Of a stretch of DNA of 64,000 nt, positions 30,204 to 40,150 are shown one piece after another. Each line of letters opens with the position of its first letter. The first letter of the stretch is position 1. This stretch comes from Stenotrophomonas sp. ASS1 (lineage in GTDB: Bacteria > Pseudomonadota > Gammaproteobacteria > Xanthomonadales > Xanthomonadaceae): contig NZ_CP031167.1 in the NCBI RefSeq assembly GCF_004346925.1, positions 1,570,001 through 1,634,000 on the forward strand. Direction: 5' to 3'. The position numbers and the translations under genes are program-made. A model generated the notes under the pieces. The model had not been told where the DNA came from, made no database searches, and worked only from the letters and a program-made list of their open reading frames with translations.

Positions 30204-30839
30204 ATGGACCTGACCGACACCCAGCAGGCGATCCTGCAGTTGATCGCCGAGCGTATCGAGAGCGAAGGCGCGCCGCCCTCGCAGACTGAAATCGCACGTG
30301 CGTTCGGCTTCAAGGGCGTGCGCGCGGCCCAGTACCACCTGGAAGCCCTGGAGCAGGCCGGTGCGATCCGTCGCATCCCGGGTCAGGCCCGCGGCATCCG
30401 CCTGGTACAGGCACCGCCGGTCGAGAAGCTGGCCGAGCCGGGCCTCCCCGACAGTGTGCTGCGCCTGCCGGTGCTCGGCCGGGTTGCGGCGGGCCTGCCA
30501 ATCGGCGCCGATATCGGCTCGGACGATTTCGTGGTGCTGGACCGGGTGTTCTTCTCGCCCGCGCCGGACTACCTGCTGAAGGTGCAGGGCGATTCGATGA
30601 TCGACGAGGGCATCTTCGACGGTGACCTGATCGGCGTGCATCGCACCCGCGACGCCCATTCCGGGCAGATCGTGGTGGCCCGCATCGATGACGAGATCAC
30701 GGTCAAGCTGCTGAAGATCGCCAAGGATCGCATCCGCCTGCTGCCGCGCAATCCCGATTACAAGCCGATCGAGGTACTGCCGGATCAGGACTTCGCTATC
30801 GAGGGCCTCTATTGCGGCCTGCTGCGGCCCAACCGTTGA
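30204..30839 (+). CDS. lexA: SOS repressor LexA
   Basis: A 211-residue repressor-protease. The winged-helix N-terminus (residues 1-65) includes SQTEIARAFGFKGVRAAQYHLEAL; the self-cleavage site is Ala96-Gly97 in VAAGLPIG; the catalytic dyad is Ser131 (GDSMID) and Lys168 (TVKLLK). The ATG at 30204 gives the family N-terminus MDLTDTQQAILQL. There is no Shine-Dalgarno sequence because the operator occupies that position. recA follows 204 bases later, with recX next. Confidence 0.97.
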   Translation: MDLTDTQQAILQLIAERIESEGAPPSQTEIARAFGFKGVRAAQYHLEALEQAGAIRRIPGQARGIRLVQAPPVEKLAEPGLPDSVLRLPVLGRVAAGLPIGADIGSDDFVVLDRVFFSPAPDYLLKVQGDSMIDEGIFDGDLIGVHRTRDAHSGQIVVARIDDEITVKLLKIAKDRIRLLPRNPDYKPIEVLPDQDFAIEGLYCGLLRPNR

Positions 30840-31043
30840 CCCGTTCCATAGCGCATTACCCCGCGGTCTTTTGTGGCGATTCTCTGGTTCCACTGAGGTT
30901 GGTACGGATGTCCGATAATTCTTTTCAGAGCGCCGGGCAGAATCTCAGCCTGTGCGATACGTCCGACTTAAAGTGAACCCATGGCAAAGAAGACCCCCAA
31001 AGACAGCACCTCCAACGACACGACCTCTGCAAGGACCAATCCG

Positions 31044-32081
<1,038 letters not shown>

Positions 32082-32097
32082 GGCTTGCTGTGGGGCA

Positions 32098-32180
32098 GGG
32101 TGGCGCCGTCAGTGACGTCGCCCTGTCCCGCAGGTTCGAATCGCCCAGGGATGGGCTGGGCGCCACGGATGGCGCCACCC
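32098..32180. repeat. Inverted repeat in the recA-recX gap
   Basis: GGGTGGCGCC (32098-32107) pairs with GGCGCCACCC (32171-32180), and the inner CAGGGATGGGCTGGGCGCC resembles the cores of the long palindromes elsewhere. It lies between the recA stop and the recX ribosome binding site and could attenuate recX expression. Confidence 0.5.
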
Positions 32181-32191
32181 TTGGAGTACCC

Positions 32192-32683
32192 ATGTCCGAC
32201 GCCGAAGACATTCCGACCGGCCGCAAGCGCCGGCCGCGTGAGCAGACCCCCGTGCAACGGGCGCTGGGCCTGCTGGTCCGCCGCGAGCACTCGCGCAAGG
32301 AACTCACCCGCAAGCTGACCGCCCGTGGCATCGAAGACGAAGCCGCGCAGGCCGCTGTCGCCAAGTTGACCGAGGCCGGCTGGCAGGACGACACCCGTTT
32401 TGCCGAGAACCTGGTGAGGATGCGCGCCAACACCGGTTATGGGCCGATCCATGTCCGCGCCGAGCTGGGGACCCACGGCCTGGACAGTGCCGCGATTGCC
32501 GCAGCGATGGACAGCTACGAAGGCGACTGGCAGGAAAACGCCCGTGATCTGGTCCGCCGACGCTTTGGCGAGGCCGGCCCGCAGGACCTGACGCAGCGGC
32601 GCAAGGCCGCCGATCTGCTGGCCCGACGGGGCTTCGACGGCGACAGCATCCGCCGCGCAACCCGCTACGACCCGGATGACTGA
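32192..32683 (+). CDS. recX: Regulatory protein RecX
   Basis: A 163-residue helical protein that binds RecA filaments and limits their growth. The three-helix repeats are visible in [41 protein letters not shown] and [18 protein letters not shown]. The ATG at 32192 has GGAG 6 bases upstream. The recA-recX order is standard. An antisense frame covering this gene and alaS is a coding shadow. Confidence 0.94.
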   Translation: MSDAEDIPTGRKRRPREQTPVQRALGLLVRREHSRKELTRKLTARGIEDEAAQAAVAKLTEAGWQDDTRFAENLVRMRANTGYGPIHVRAELGTHGLDSAAIAAAMDSYEGDWQENARDLVRRRFGEAGPQDLTQRRKAADLLARRGFDGDSIRRATRYDPDD

Positions 32684-32792
32684 GACTGGCGGCGCCGGGC
32701 CTGATACCCTTTAGGTTTTCGGCGGTCCCTCGCGACCCTGGCCAACGCGGCCGGTGGTCCGGGTCCGCCGGCCCGCAGACTGCCAGCCCCCA

Positions 32793-35441
32793 ATGAACGC
32801 ATCCGCCAAATTCACGACTTCCCAGATCCGCAGCGACTTCCTTGAATTCTTCAAGGGCAAAGGCCACACCATCGTGCCGTCGGCGCCGCTGGTGCCGGGC
32901 AATGATCCGACCCTGCTGTTCACCAACTCCGGCATGGTGCAGTTCAAGGACGTGTTCCTTGGCGCGGAGAAGCGCAGCTACGTGCGCGCGGCCGACGTGC
33001 AGCGCTGCCTGCGCGCCGGCGGCAAGCACAACGACCTTGACCAGGTCGGCTACACCGCACGCCACCACACCTTCTTCGAAATGCTGGGCAACTGGTCGTT
33101 CGGCGACTACTTCAAGAAGGACGCGATCGCCTGGGCTTGGGAGCTGCTGACCCAGGTCTGGAAGCTGCCGGCCGAGCGCCTGCTGGTCACCGTCTACCAG
33201 ACCGACGACGAGGCCTACGCGCTGTGGCGCGACATGGTTGGCGTGCCGGAAGAGCGCATCGTGCGCATCGGCGACAACAAGGGCGCACCGTTCGCCTCGG
33301 ACAACTTCTGGCAGATGGCCGACACCGGCCCGTGCGGCCCGTGCACCGAGATCTTCTACGACCACGGTGACCATATCGCCGGCGGCCCCCCGGGCTCCCC
33401 GGATGAGGACGGCGACCGCTTCATCGAAATCTGGAACCTGGTGTTCATGCAGTTCGACCGCCAGCCGGATGGCACCCTGGTGCCGCTGCCGGCACCGTGC
33501 GTGGATACCGGCATGGGCCTGGAGCGCCTGGCGGCGATTCTGCAGCACGTGCACACCAACTATGAGATCGACCTGTTCCAGGCGCTGATCCGCAAGGCGT
33601 CCGAACTGACCGGTACCGCCGATCTGGAGAACAAGTCGCTGCGGGTGATCGCCGATCACATCCGTGCCTGCTCGTTCCTGATCGTCGACGGCGTGCTGCC
33701 GTCCAACGAAGGCCGCGGCTACGTGCTGCGCCGTATCATCCGCCGCGCCCTGCGCCACGGCTGGATGCTGGGTGTGCGCCAGCCGTTCTTCAGCAAGCTG
33801 GTGCCGACCCTGGTCGAGCAGATGGGCGAGGCCTATCCGGAACTGCCGGCGGCGGTGGATACCGTCACCCGTGCGCTGCAGGCCGAGGAAGAGCGTTTCG
33901 CTGAAACCCTCGATGCCGGCATGAAGATCTTCGAGGACGTCGCGGGCAAGGCCAGCAATGGTGTGATCCCGGGTGTTGACGCGTTCCGCCTGTACGACAC
34001 CTATGGCTTCCCGCTCGACCTGACCCAGGACATCGCCCGCGAGCGCGACCTGACCGTCGACATCGCCGGCTTCGATGCGGCGATGGAGCAGCAGCGAGAA
34101 ACCGCGCGCGCGGCCGGCAAGTTCGGCGGTGGCGTGACCCTGCCTGCCGAGCTGGTGGCGACCCTCAGCCCGACCGTGTTTCTGGGGTATGACCGCCTGC
34201 AGGCCGACGGCCTGACCGTGCTGGCCCTGCTCAAGGACGGTCGTCCGGTGCAGTCGGCCGATGCCGGTGATGCGGTCATCGTGATCACCAACCAGACCCC
34301 GTTCTACGCCGAGTCCGGCGGCCAGGTCGGCGACACCGGCGTGCTCACCGGCAACGGCGTGCGCCTGGCGGTGGAGGACACCCAGAAGTTCGCCGGCCAG
34401 TTCCATGGCCACGTCGGCACCCTGTCCGAAGGCGGCCTGAAGGTCGGTGATGTGCTGTCCGGCCAGGTCGATGGCGAGCGCCGTGGCGCCACCATCCTCA
34501 ACCACTCCGCCACCCACCTGCTGCACGCCGCCCTGCGCGAAGTGCTCGGCACCCACGTGCAGCAGAAGGGCTCGCTGGTGGCGCCGGATCGCCTGCGCTT
34601 CGACTTCTCGCACTTCCAGCCGATCAGCGCGGAAGAGCTGGCCGTGATCGAGCGCAAGGTCAACCAGCAGGTGCGTGCCAACAACGCTGCCGAAGTGCAC
34701 ACCATGGCCATGCAGGAAGCGCTGGACTTCGGCGCGATGGCCCTGTTCGGCGAGAAGTACGGCGAACACGTGCGCGTGCTGAAGATGGGTGACTACTCCA
34801 CCGAGCTGTGCGGCGGTACCCACGTCAACCGCACCGGCGACATCGGCTTGTTCAAGATCACCTCCGAGGGCGGTGTCTCCGCTGGCGTGCGCCGTATCGA
34901 AGCGGTCACCGGCCAGGGCGCCCTGGACTACGTGGACGCCGAAGAGGCTCGCCTGGCCGAAGCCGCCGACCTGCTCGGTGGCAGCGCTGCCGACGTGGTC
35001 GAGAAGATCCGTGCCCTCGGCCAGCGCCAGAAGCAGCTGGAGCGCGAACTGGAAGCCGTGAAGGCCAAGGTTGCCGCCGGTGCTACCGCCGACCTGTCCG
35101 GCCAGGCGGTCGAGGTTGCCGGTGTGAAGGTGCTGGCCGCCCGTCTGGAGGGCTTCGATGCCAAGGCCCTGCGTGACGCCATGGACCGCCTGAAGCAGCA
35201 GCTGGGCGATGCGGTGGTCGTGCTGGCTGGCGCCCAGGACGGCAAGGCCGCCCTGGTCGCGGGTGTGAACGGCAGCGCAATGGGCAAGGTCAAGGCCGGG
35301 GAACTGTTGTCCCATATCGCCGGTCAGATCGGGGGCAAGGGCGGCGGACGCCCGGACCTCGCCCAGGGTGGTGGCGAGGACGGGCCCGCCCTTGCCACTG
35401 CGCTGGCTGCAGTCGTCGAATGGGTCAGCCCCCGCCTGTGA
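32793..35441 (+). CDS. alaS: Alanyl-tRNA synthetase
   Basis: An 882-residue class II synthetase that charges tRNA-Ala. The catalytic core starts [20 protein letters not shown] with motif 2 in [19 protein letters not shown]; the editing domain has the zinc-binding HxxxH (NHSATHLLH) and CxxxH (CGGTHV) motifs; the C-terminal part is the coiled-coil and C-Ala domain ending in the Gly-rich [15 protein letters not shown]. The start at 32793 ([20 protein letters not shown]) is typical. It lies between recX and csrA, a widespread order. Confidence 0.97.
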   Translation: MNASAKFTTSQIRSDFLEFFKGKGHTIVPSAPLVPGNDPTLLFTNSGMVQFKDVFLGAEKRSYVRAADVQRCLRAGGKHNDLDQVGYTARHHTFFEMLGNWSFGDYFKKDAIAWAWELLTQVWKLPAERLLVTVYQTDDEAYALWRDMVGVPEERIVRIGDNKGAPFASDNFWQMADTGPCGPCTEIFYDHGDHIAGGPPGSPDEDGDRFIEIWNLVFMQFDRQPDGTLVPLPAPCVDTGMGLERLAAILQHVHTNYEIDLFQALIRKASELTGTADLENKSLRVIADHIRACSFLIVDGVLPSNEGRGYVLRRIIRRALRHGWMLGVRQPFFSKLVPTLVEQMGEAYPELPAAVDTVTRALQAEEERFAETLDAGMKIFEDVAGKASNGVIPGVDAFRLYDTYGFPLDLTQDIARERDLTVDIAGFDAAMEQQRETARAAGKFGGGVTLPAELVATLSPTVFLGYDRLQADGLTVLALLKDGRPVQSADAGDAVIVITNQTPFYAESGGQVGDTGVLTGNGVRLAVEDTQKFAGQFHGHVGTLSEGGLKVGDVLSGQVDGERRGATILNHSATHLLHAALREVLGTHVQQKGSLVAPDRLRFDFSHFQPISAEELAVIERKVNQQVRANNAAEVHTMAMQEALDFGAMALFGEKYGEHVRVLKMGDYSTELCGGTHVNRTGDIGLFKITSEGGVSAGVRRIEAVTGQGALDYVDAEEARLAEAADLLGGSAADVVEKIRALGQRQKQLERELEAVKAKVAAGATADLSGQAVEVAGVKVLAARLEGFDAKALRDAMDRLKQQLGDAVVVLAGAQDGKAALVAGVNGSAMGKVKAGELLSHIAGQIGGKGGGRPDLAQGGGEDGPALATALAAVVEWVSPRL

Positions 35442-35449
35442 TGAACCTG

Positions 35450-35480
35450 GCCGTCCCCCTCCTTGTAGGAGCGGGACGGC
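35450..35480 (+). terminator. Hairpin after alaS
   Basis: GCCGTCCC / GGGACGGC (35450-35457 and 35473-35480) encloses a second stem CTCC-TTGTA-GGAG. There is no T-run. It begins 9 bases after the alaS stop and may separate alaS from csrA. Confidence 0.5.
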
Positions 35481-35525
35481 TGACGGTACCATTGCGAATC
35501 TTTTCCCTTTGTCGTGGTAGCGCTT

Positions 35526-35542
35526 CTTGACGGAGCGTCAAG
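35526..35542 (+). promoter_or_regulatory. Short perfect inverted repeat overlapping a -35-like TTGACG before csrA
   Basis: CTTGACG-GAG-CGTCAAG. The TTGACG matches a sigma-70 -35 at five of six positions and a GATACC-like -10 follows. The element lies 47 bases before the csrA ATG and may be promoter plus operator. Confidence 0.4.
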
Positions 35543-35588
35543 CCGGTGGGGGATACCCTTCCACACGGTTCCATGGAGACTTACAAAA

Positions 35589-35792
35589 ATGTTGATCCTG
35601 ACTCGCCGCGTCGGCGAAACCCTGATGATCGGAGACTCGGTGAGCGTCACCGTGCTTGGCGTCAAGGGTAACCAGGTGCGTATCGGCATCACCGCGCCGA
35701 AGGACGTCGCTGTGCATCGCGAAGAGATCTATCAGCGCATCCAGCGCGGTGACGAAGCCGGTGGCACCGGTAGCGAAAATTCTGCCGAATAA
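35589..35792 (+). CDS. csrA: Carbon storage regulator CsrA (RsmA)
   Basis: A 67-residue RNA-binding dimer that represses or stabilises mRNAs at GGA motifs, controlling motility, biofilm and virulence traits in relatives. The N-terminus [16 protein letters not shown] with Arg at position 6-7 and the [19 protein letters not shown] strand carry the RNA-contact residues (including the conserved Arg in VHREEI). The C-terminal tail is longer than in E. coli by a few Gly/Glu-rich residues. The ATG at 35589 follows GGAGACTTACAAAA, which includes a GGAG. tRNA-Ser follows, as in many gammaproteobacteria. Confidence 0.96.
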
Positions 35793-35870
35793 CGCTTTAC
35801 CTTCGCACTCGATTAACGTTATGATTCACGCCCCGCTGAGGTGCAACGCACCAGACGCGGAGAAAACCCC

Positions 35871-35963
35871 GGAGTGATGCCCGAGTGGCCGAAGGGGCTC
35901 CCCTGCTAAGGGAGTATAGGGTCAAAAGCTCTATCGAGGGTTCGAATCCCTCTCACTCCGCCA
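35871..35963 (+). tRNA. tRNA-Ser (anticodon GCU), CCA encoded
   Basis: The acceptor arms GGAGTGA and TCACTCC pair perfectly, with discriminator G and an encoded CCA at 35961-35963. The anticodon loop CTGCTAA gives GCU, reading AGC/AGU codons. A long variable arm (TAGGGTCAAAAGCTCTA region) and the T-loop GTTCGAATC confirm a class II serine tRNA. Confidence 0.96.
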
Positions 35964-35975
35964 GATACAAAGAAG

Positions 35976-36007
35976 CGCCTGCAGATCCTCGATCTGCAGG
36001 CGTTTTT
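35976..36007 (+). terminator. Rho-independent terminator after tRNA-Ser
   Basis: A perfect 12-base stem (CGCCTGCAGATC / GATCTGCAGGCG) with a CTC loop and a TTTTT run, 13 bases after the tRNA. Confidence 0.92.
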
Positions 36008-36047
36008 CTTTATCCGACACTCGAAAGTACAGCCGGCGTGGAGCTGG

Positions 36048-36509
36048 CTATCCTGGCTGATCGGTGCGGATGGCAGGCGTTGGCATGGGCGCGGGCGTCG
36101 CCGCTGGTGCCGGAGCGGGCGCACCGGGCAGCTGTGGCGGTTCAAGATAGCGAGTTGGGGTTTCCCGCCACAGCAAGGCAAGCGTGCAGTCGTTGGCACG
36201 TTCCCTGCACATTCTTTCGGCCTTCCGCTGCGCGGCGTCCGCGGTCTTCTCACCCAGTGCAAAGCCCAACGCAATCGTGCCGGTCGCTATGGCCGAATAG
36301 CCTTCGCTGCTGGTGCTGGCGGACTGACCGCAATTGCGCGATCGCGCTGCGCAGTAGTGCAGCGACTGCTGCATCGCAGTGGTGAGGGAAGATTGGTTCA
36401 TCGAATAGCCGTAGCGGCCATCCTTGTCGTAGGTGATCGCAGACGCAGCACTTGCGCCTGATGAAACGGACAACAACAGTGCCAGTGAAACCGCATGCTT
36501 CCAGTTCAT
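36048..36509 (-). CDS. Exported DUF4189-like protein
   Basis: A 153-residue protein with a signal peptide (MNWKHAVSLALLLSVSSGASA) starting at ATG 36509. The mature part has the pattern of DUF4189 proteins: AITYDKDGRYGYSMNQSS, a middle part with several Cys (HYCAARSRNCGQ, ERMCRERANDCTLAL) and a final Trp-containing strand, followed by a Pro/Ala-rich tail. The four Cys probably form disulfides in the periplasm. Function unknown. It is followed upstream on the other side by the receptor gene's end, without obvious coupling. Confidence 0.68.
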   Translation of the reverse strand: MNWKHAVSLALLLSVSSGASAASAITYDKDGRYGYSMNQSSLTTAMQQSLHYCAARSRNCGQSASTSSEGYSAIATGTIALGFALGEKTADAAQRKAERMCRERANDCTLALLWRETPTRYLEPPQLPGAPAPAPAATPAPMPTPAIRTDQPG

Positions 36510-36630
36510 CACGCTCTCCTTCTCTGCCGATGGTGAATCAACCGGGGAGCGTGGTGCAACCACGCAGGGGGTGCGATGGACGACGCCTGCAGGGCGTCTG
36601 CCTGCAGGCGTGTACCGATGCATCCGGTTG

Positions 36631-38961
36631 TCAGAGCTTCACCGTCACACCCACCTGGAAGCCACGCCCGGGCAACGGTGCGATGTACTTCAACGGCGAG
36701 TTGTGCGGCCGTGCTTCTTCATTGAGCAGGTTGCTGCCGTTGACGAACACCTCCACGCCGGCGATGTAGCTGTTGCGTACCGGCAGTTCGCGGCTGACCT
36801 GCAGGTCGACCATGTTGAACGCATCCAGCGGCACCTCCTCGCTGACGTTGCGGCCGAGGTACTTCTGCGTGTCGTAGTAGGTGCTGGACAGCTGCGCCTT
36901 CCAGCCCTCGCGCTGCCATTGCAGGTTGGCACCGTAGCGGTTGGTCGGCATGTTCGGCAGGTACTCGCCGTCATTGTGGGCACGCAGCGAATCGGGGCGG
37001 TCGGCCTTGTTCTTCACCAGGTCGGCGAAGGCGGACACATTCAACGTGCCGAAGCGGCCCAGGTCCAATGCCTGCGAAGCATCGATCTCGAAGCCCTTCA
37101 CCGTGGTGTCGGTCTGCTTCCAGTACTTCAGTGGCAGGCGGTTGGCGGTCTGCAGGCCGGAGTAGCCGAGGTAGAGATAATTCTCGTACTTCATCCGGTA
37201 CGCGGTGGCGGACAGCTCGAAACCACCGAGGTGGAACAGGCCGGTCAGTTCCAGGTTTTTCGCGCGCTCCGGTTCGAGGTTCTGGTTGCCTTCTTCCTGG
37301 GTCATCACCGAATAGTGAGCATTGCTCGCATACAGCTCGTTGATCTCCGGTGCGCGCTGCGAGGACGAGTAGCGCACCTTGGCCGCGAACAACGGACCGA
37401 GCTCGACATACGATCCCAGGCTGTAGCTGTTGAGCCGGTAGTCGCGGTCCTGCAGTTTGGTGTTGGCGGCATTGCGCGCGGTCTTGAAGCGGCTTGGTTG
37501 CAGGTCATGGTCAACGCGCTCGTGGCGCACGCCAGCGTCGAAACTGGCCCAGCCGAAGTCGAGCGTTTCCTTCAGAAACACCGCATTGCTGCGGGTGTCC
37601 ACGTCCGGCAGGTAGCGCTGAGAACCACTGCCGGTGACATCACGCGACTGATGGCTGAAACCGAGCAGGCCACTGAGCCGGCCGATGCGTTGATGGCTGA
37701 GCAGCAGCTCGGCCTGGGTGCTCTCGAAATCGTAGTCGTTGGCCTTGGTGGCGCCCAGCCGCTCGCCTGAGGTGTTGTCCAGCTTGGAAACGCGGAGTTC
37801 CGCGCGCTCGAACCACGGTAGTGGATCACGCAGCAGGGCTTCCAGCGCGTAGCGCTGTTGCTTGATCACCACGCCCACCGGCAGGCCATCGGCATAGTTG
37901 GAACCGAACGACAGGTTCTGCATCGAGAAGCCTGGAACGCCGTACTCGCTGTCCTTGGCATCAATGCTGACACCCACGTAGCCACGGTCGAAGAACAGGG
38001 TCGAGCCGAAGGCCACCTGACTGTTGCGCACATAGCTGTTGCCCAGCCGGTGATGGTAGTCGGGCGTCACATCGTTGTTGATCTGCTTCTGCACATACGA
38101 CGGCGTGCCGGGCACGTAGGCCGGGTTGACCGGATTGATGTAGGTGCGGCGCTGCCAGACCGACGTCGGATTGTTGGTGTAGAAGGAGAAATCACCATCG
38201 GCCCAGTCCGGGTTCTCGGTCATGAACTGGTCGATGTACGGCTGCGAGGCCTTGTTGTAGATCTGCTGGACGCGCGCCTCTTTCTGGCAGGCGTCGGCCA
38301 GTGCCGAATTGACGCCCCCGCCGGCCGGGAACAACCCGGTGTTGCAGACGCTGGCCTTGCTGTTGCCGGGGATGTCGTAGTGCGAGATGCGTTGCCGCGA
38401 CACCTGCAGATTGGTGGAGATGTTGCGCTGGTTGTTGAAGTTCATGCGGAAGCCCTGCGCGTCGGCCGCGTTGAAGCCCTTGCGCAGGACCAGTTCCATC
38501 GACTGATCCCTGTCTTCCATGCTGCGCGAGATCAGGCCCGAGTCGATCTCCACGCTGCCGCCGATCGCATTGCCCCCATAGCGCACGGTGTCGGAGGACT
38601 TGTTGACGGTGACGCTGCGCACGAACAGCGGATCGAACGGGATGTTGATGTCACCGCTGATCGCGTTCATGCCCAGAATCGACTGGCCGTCCTGCAGGAT
38701 CTGCACGCGGTTGCCGCTGAGGCTGCGGATGACCGGAGCGCCCGCGTTTGGCCCGAAGGCGCTGCTCTGCACACCGGAGACGTGTTCGAGCAGGCCGCCG
38801 AGGGTGCGGTTCTGCGCCTGCGGATTGTCGACGGTGACCCGGCTGTCGATGCGCGAGGGCTGGGAGGCCTGGACCTGGAGGGTGGGGAGGGTGGGTTCGT
38901 CCGCGGCCTGGGCGGTGTGGACGGCGAACAGAATGGCTGCAGCAAGGAGATGGCGGCGCAT
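36631..38961 (-). CDS. TonB-dependent outer-membrane receptor, probable zinc receptor (ZnuD-like)
   Basis: A 776-residue receptor with a signal peptide (MRRHLLAAAILFAVHTAQA), a plug domain (about 30-150, HVSGVQSSAFGPNAGAPVIR, NRVQILQDGQ, TVRYGGNAIGG) and a 22-strand-type barrel ending in GRGFQVGVTVKL. The short N-terminus lacks a signalling domain. The plug resembles ZnuD-type zinc receptors in pattern (single short plug, RSLSGNRV), and a Zur-like box lies 28-42 bases upstream of the ATG, which supports zinc rather than iron. The start at 38961 was chosen for the signal peptide over a longer open frame. The substrate is inferred. Confidence 0.85.
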   Translation of the reverse strand: MRRHLLAAAILFAVHTAQAADEPTLPTLQVQASQPSRIDSRVTVDNPQAQNRTLGGLLEHVSGVQSSAFGPNAGAPVIRSLSGNRVQILQDGQSILGMNAISGDINIPFDPLFVRSVTVNKSSDTVRYGGNAIGGSVEIDSGLISRSMEDRDQSMELVLRKGFNAADAQGFRMNFNNQRNISTNLQVSRQRISHYDIPGNSKASVCNTGLFPAGGGVNSALADACQKEARVQQIYNKASQPYIDQFMTENPDWADGDFSFYTNNPTSVWQRRTYINPVNPAYVPGTPSYVQKQINNDVTPDYHHRLGNSYVRNSQVAFGSTLFFDRGYVGVSIDAKDSEYGVPGFSMQNLSFGSNYADGLPVGVVIKQQRYALEALLRDPLPWFERAELRVSKLDNTSGERLGATKANDYDFESTQAELLLSHQRIGRLSGLLGFSHQSRDVTGSGSQRYLPDVDTRSNAVFLKETLDFGWASFDAGVRHERVDHDLQPSRFKTARNAANTKLQDRDYRLNSYSLGSYVELGPLFAAKVRYSSSQRAPEINELYASNAHYSVMTQEEGNQNLEPERAKNLELTGLFHLGGFELSATAYRMKYENYLYLGYSGLQTANRLPLKYWKQTDTTVKGFEIDASQALDLGRFGTLNVSAFADLVKNKADRPDSLRAHNDGEYLPNMPTNRYGANLQWQREGWKAQLSSTYYDTQKYLGRNVSEEVPLDAFNMVDLQVSRELPVRNSYIAGVEVFVNGSNLLNEEARPHNSPLKYIAPLPGRGFQVGVTVKL

Positions 38962-38984
38962 GACACGATCCGTGAAGTTAATGT

Positions 38985-39005
38985 GAAATGTTATAACGTA
39001 ACTCT
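38985..39005 (-). promoter_or_regulatory. Zur-like box upstream of the zinc-type receptor
   Basis: GAAATGTTATAACGTAACTC: the left half GAAATGTTATA fits the gammaproteobacterial Zur consensus exactly and the core TGTTATAACGTAACT fits TGTTAT-N3-RTAACA with one mismatch. It includes the perfect palindrome GTTATAAC. Confidence 0.7.
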
Positions 39006-39050
39006 TTGTATCGACAAGGGCGGATTGGGCCTTGCCACCAGGGCTGGATA

Positions 39051-39065
39051 TGAGAACGGTTCTCA
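39051..39065 (+). promoter_or_regulatory. Fur-like box upstream of the AraC gene
   Basis: TGAGAACgGTTCTCA is a perfect 7-1-7 inverted repeat, close to the Fur consensus TGATAAT-N-ATTATCA; a second overlapping palindrome TTCTCATATGAGAA (39060-39073) follows. It lies 36 bases before the AraC start and between it and the divergent receptor. Confidence 0.65.
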
Positions 39066-39100
39066 TATGAGAATGGCGGGTGATTCTTCACCGGCGCACC

Positions 39101-40039
39101 ATGCACAGCCTCACCCTCGCCGACCTGGACCGCCTGGGCCGCAGCAGTGGTTTCCGCTATCGGCTGCCAGCACTCGCGTCCGCCGCCGATTCGGGCGCGC
39201 TGTGCGTGGTCGAGGGCAGGGTGGAACAGCGCTGCTTGCGCCCTGGCATCAGCCTGGCGCTGTCGGACGTGGTCGCGCATCAGCCGTTCGAGGCGACTTC
39301 GGAGGCACCCCCGCCGTTCGCTGCGATCGTGATGCTGGAAGGTCGTGCCGGAGCACGCCTGGAAGGGCAGGCTGTGATCGGCATGAACCGCGGCGCCGGC
39401 GCGATGGTGTTGGCCGATGCCACGCCGATGACTGCGATTCATCCGGCCGGTCAACGGATGCGCAGTCTGAATGTCTCGCTGGATGCACCGGCCGAGATGG
39501 ATGATCCGGTGATCAGCGAACTGCTGTTGCAGGCGCATCGCCATGGTCGCCGGCGGCTGCACAGCTGGCAGGTACCCGCGCATCTTGAACATGCCGCCGA
39601 ACAGTTGCTGTCGGGGACCTGGCAGGGCGCAATGCATGCGCTGCTGTGCGAGGGTGTGGGCCTGCAGATGCTGGCGATGGCGTTGGGTGCGCCTGCCCAG
39701 GAGGCATCGCCGGACCAGCGTGTTTCAGCACGTGATCGCCGCATGCTGCAACGGGTGATCGACTGCCTGCAGGCATCACCTGCGGCTGACCACAGCCTGG
39801 AGGATCTGGCGCGCCTGGCCTGCATGAGCCCGAGCAGCCTGCGGCTGAAGTTCCAGCAGGTGCACCGGTGTTCGGTGTTCGCCTGGCTGCGCGAGCGGCG
39901 CCTGCAGTTGGCCTGCGAGCAGCTGCGGCAGGGCTGCAGCGTGCAGCAGGCCGCACATTTCGTCGGCTACCGGCACGCCACCAATTTCGCGACCGCATTC
40001 CGCGCGCGCTACGGCATCGCGCCCAGCGAGCTCCGCTGA
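39101..40039 (+). CDS. AraC-family transcriptional regulator (PchR-like)
   Basis: A 312-residue regulator. The N-terminal half (about 1-200) is a ligand-binding region resembling PchR-type siderophore regulators; the C-terminal AraC DNA-binding domain (about 215-312) has two helix-turn-helix motifs (HSLEDLARLACMSPSSLRLKFQQVH and SVQQAAHFVGYRHATNFATAFRARYGIAPSELR). The ATG at 39101 is preferred over a GTG at 39080. It sits behind a Fur-like box and directly upstream of a siderophore receptor, so it probably activates that receptor when the siderophore is present. Confidence 0.88.
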   Translation: MHSLTLADLDRLGRSSGFRYRLPALASAADSGALCVVEGRVEQRCLRPGISLALSDVVAHQPFEATSEAPPPFAAIVMLEGRAGARLEGQAVIGMNRGAGAMVLADATPMTAIHPAGQRMRSLNVSLDAPAEMDDPVISELLLQAHRHGRRRLHSWQVPAHLEHAAEQLLSGTWQGAMHALLCEGVGLQMLAMALGAPAQEASPDQRVSARDRRMLQRVIDCLQASPAADHSLEDLARLACMSPSSLRLKFQQVHRCSVFAWLRERRLQLACEQLRQGCSVQQAAHFVGYRHATNFATAFRARYGIAPSELR

Positions 40040-40106
40040 GTCCGGACCACCGTCGGCAGTGCGCATACGCCTGCTGCGTCCGCGCATACGTGCGCTCACG
40101 CTCAAA

Positions 40107-40121
40107 TGACAATAATTCTCA
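40107..40121 (+). promoter_or_regulatory. Fur-like box upstream of the siderophore receptor
   Basis: TGACAATaATTCTCA is a 7-1-7 inverted repeat with one mismatch per half to the Fur consensus. It lies 29 bases before the receptor ATG. Confidence 0.7.
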
Positions 40122-40150
40122 TCCAGCCTTTCCTTCCCGCTGGATCTCCC

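Noticed and set aside
30981-31043. Upstream ATG as the recA start
   Set aside because: The extra 21 residues are polar and not part of RecA, and the downstream ATG has AAGGA at ideal spacing and gives the usual 345-residue length.
32304-35492. A very long open frame antisense to alaS and recX
   Set aside because: It mirrors the codon bias of the genes on the other strand, has a repetitive Ala/Gly/His-rich composition without any family motif, and alaS and recX have clear catalytic or family motifs.
35871-36007. tRNA-Ser as a phage or island attachment site
   Set aside because: There is no integrase gene nearby and no duplicated tRNA 3' end; the terminator follows directly.
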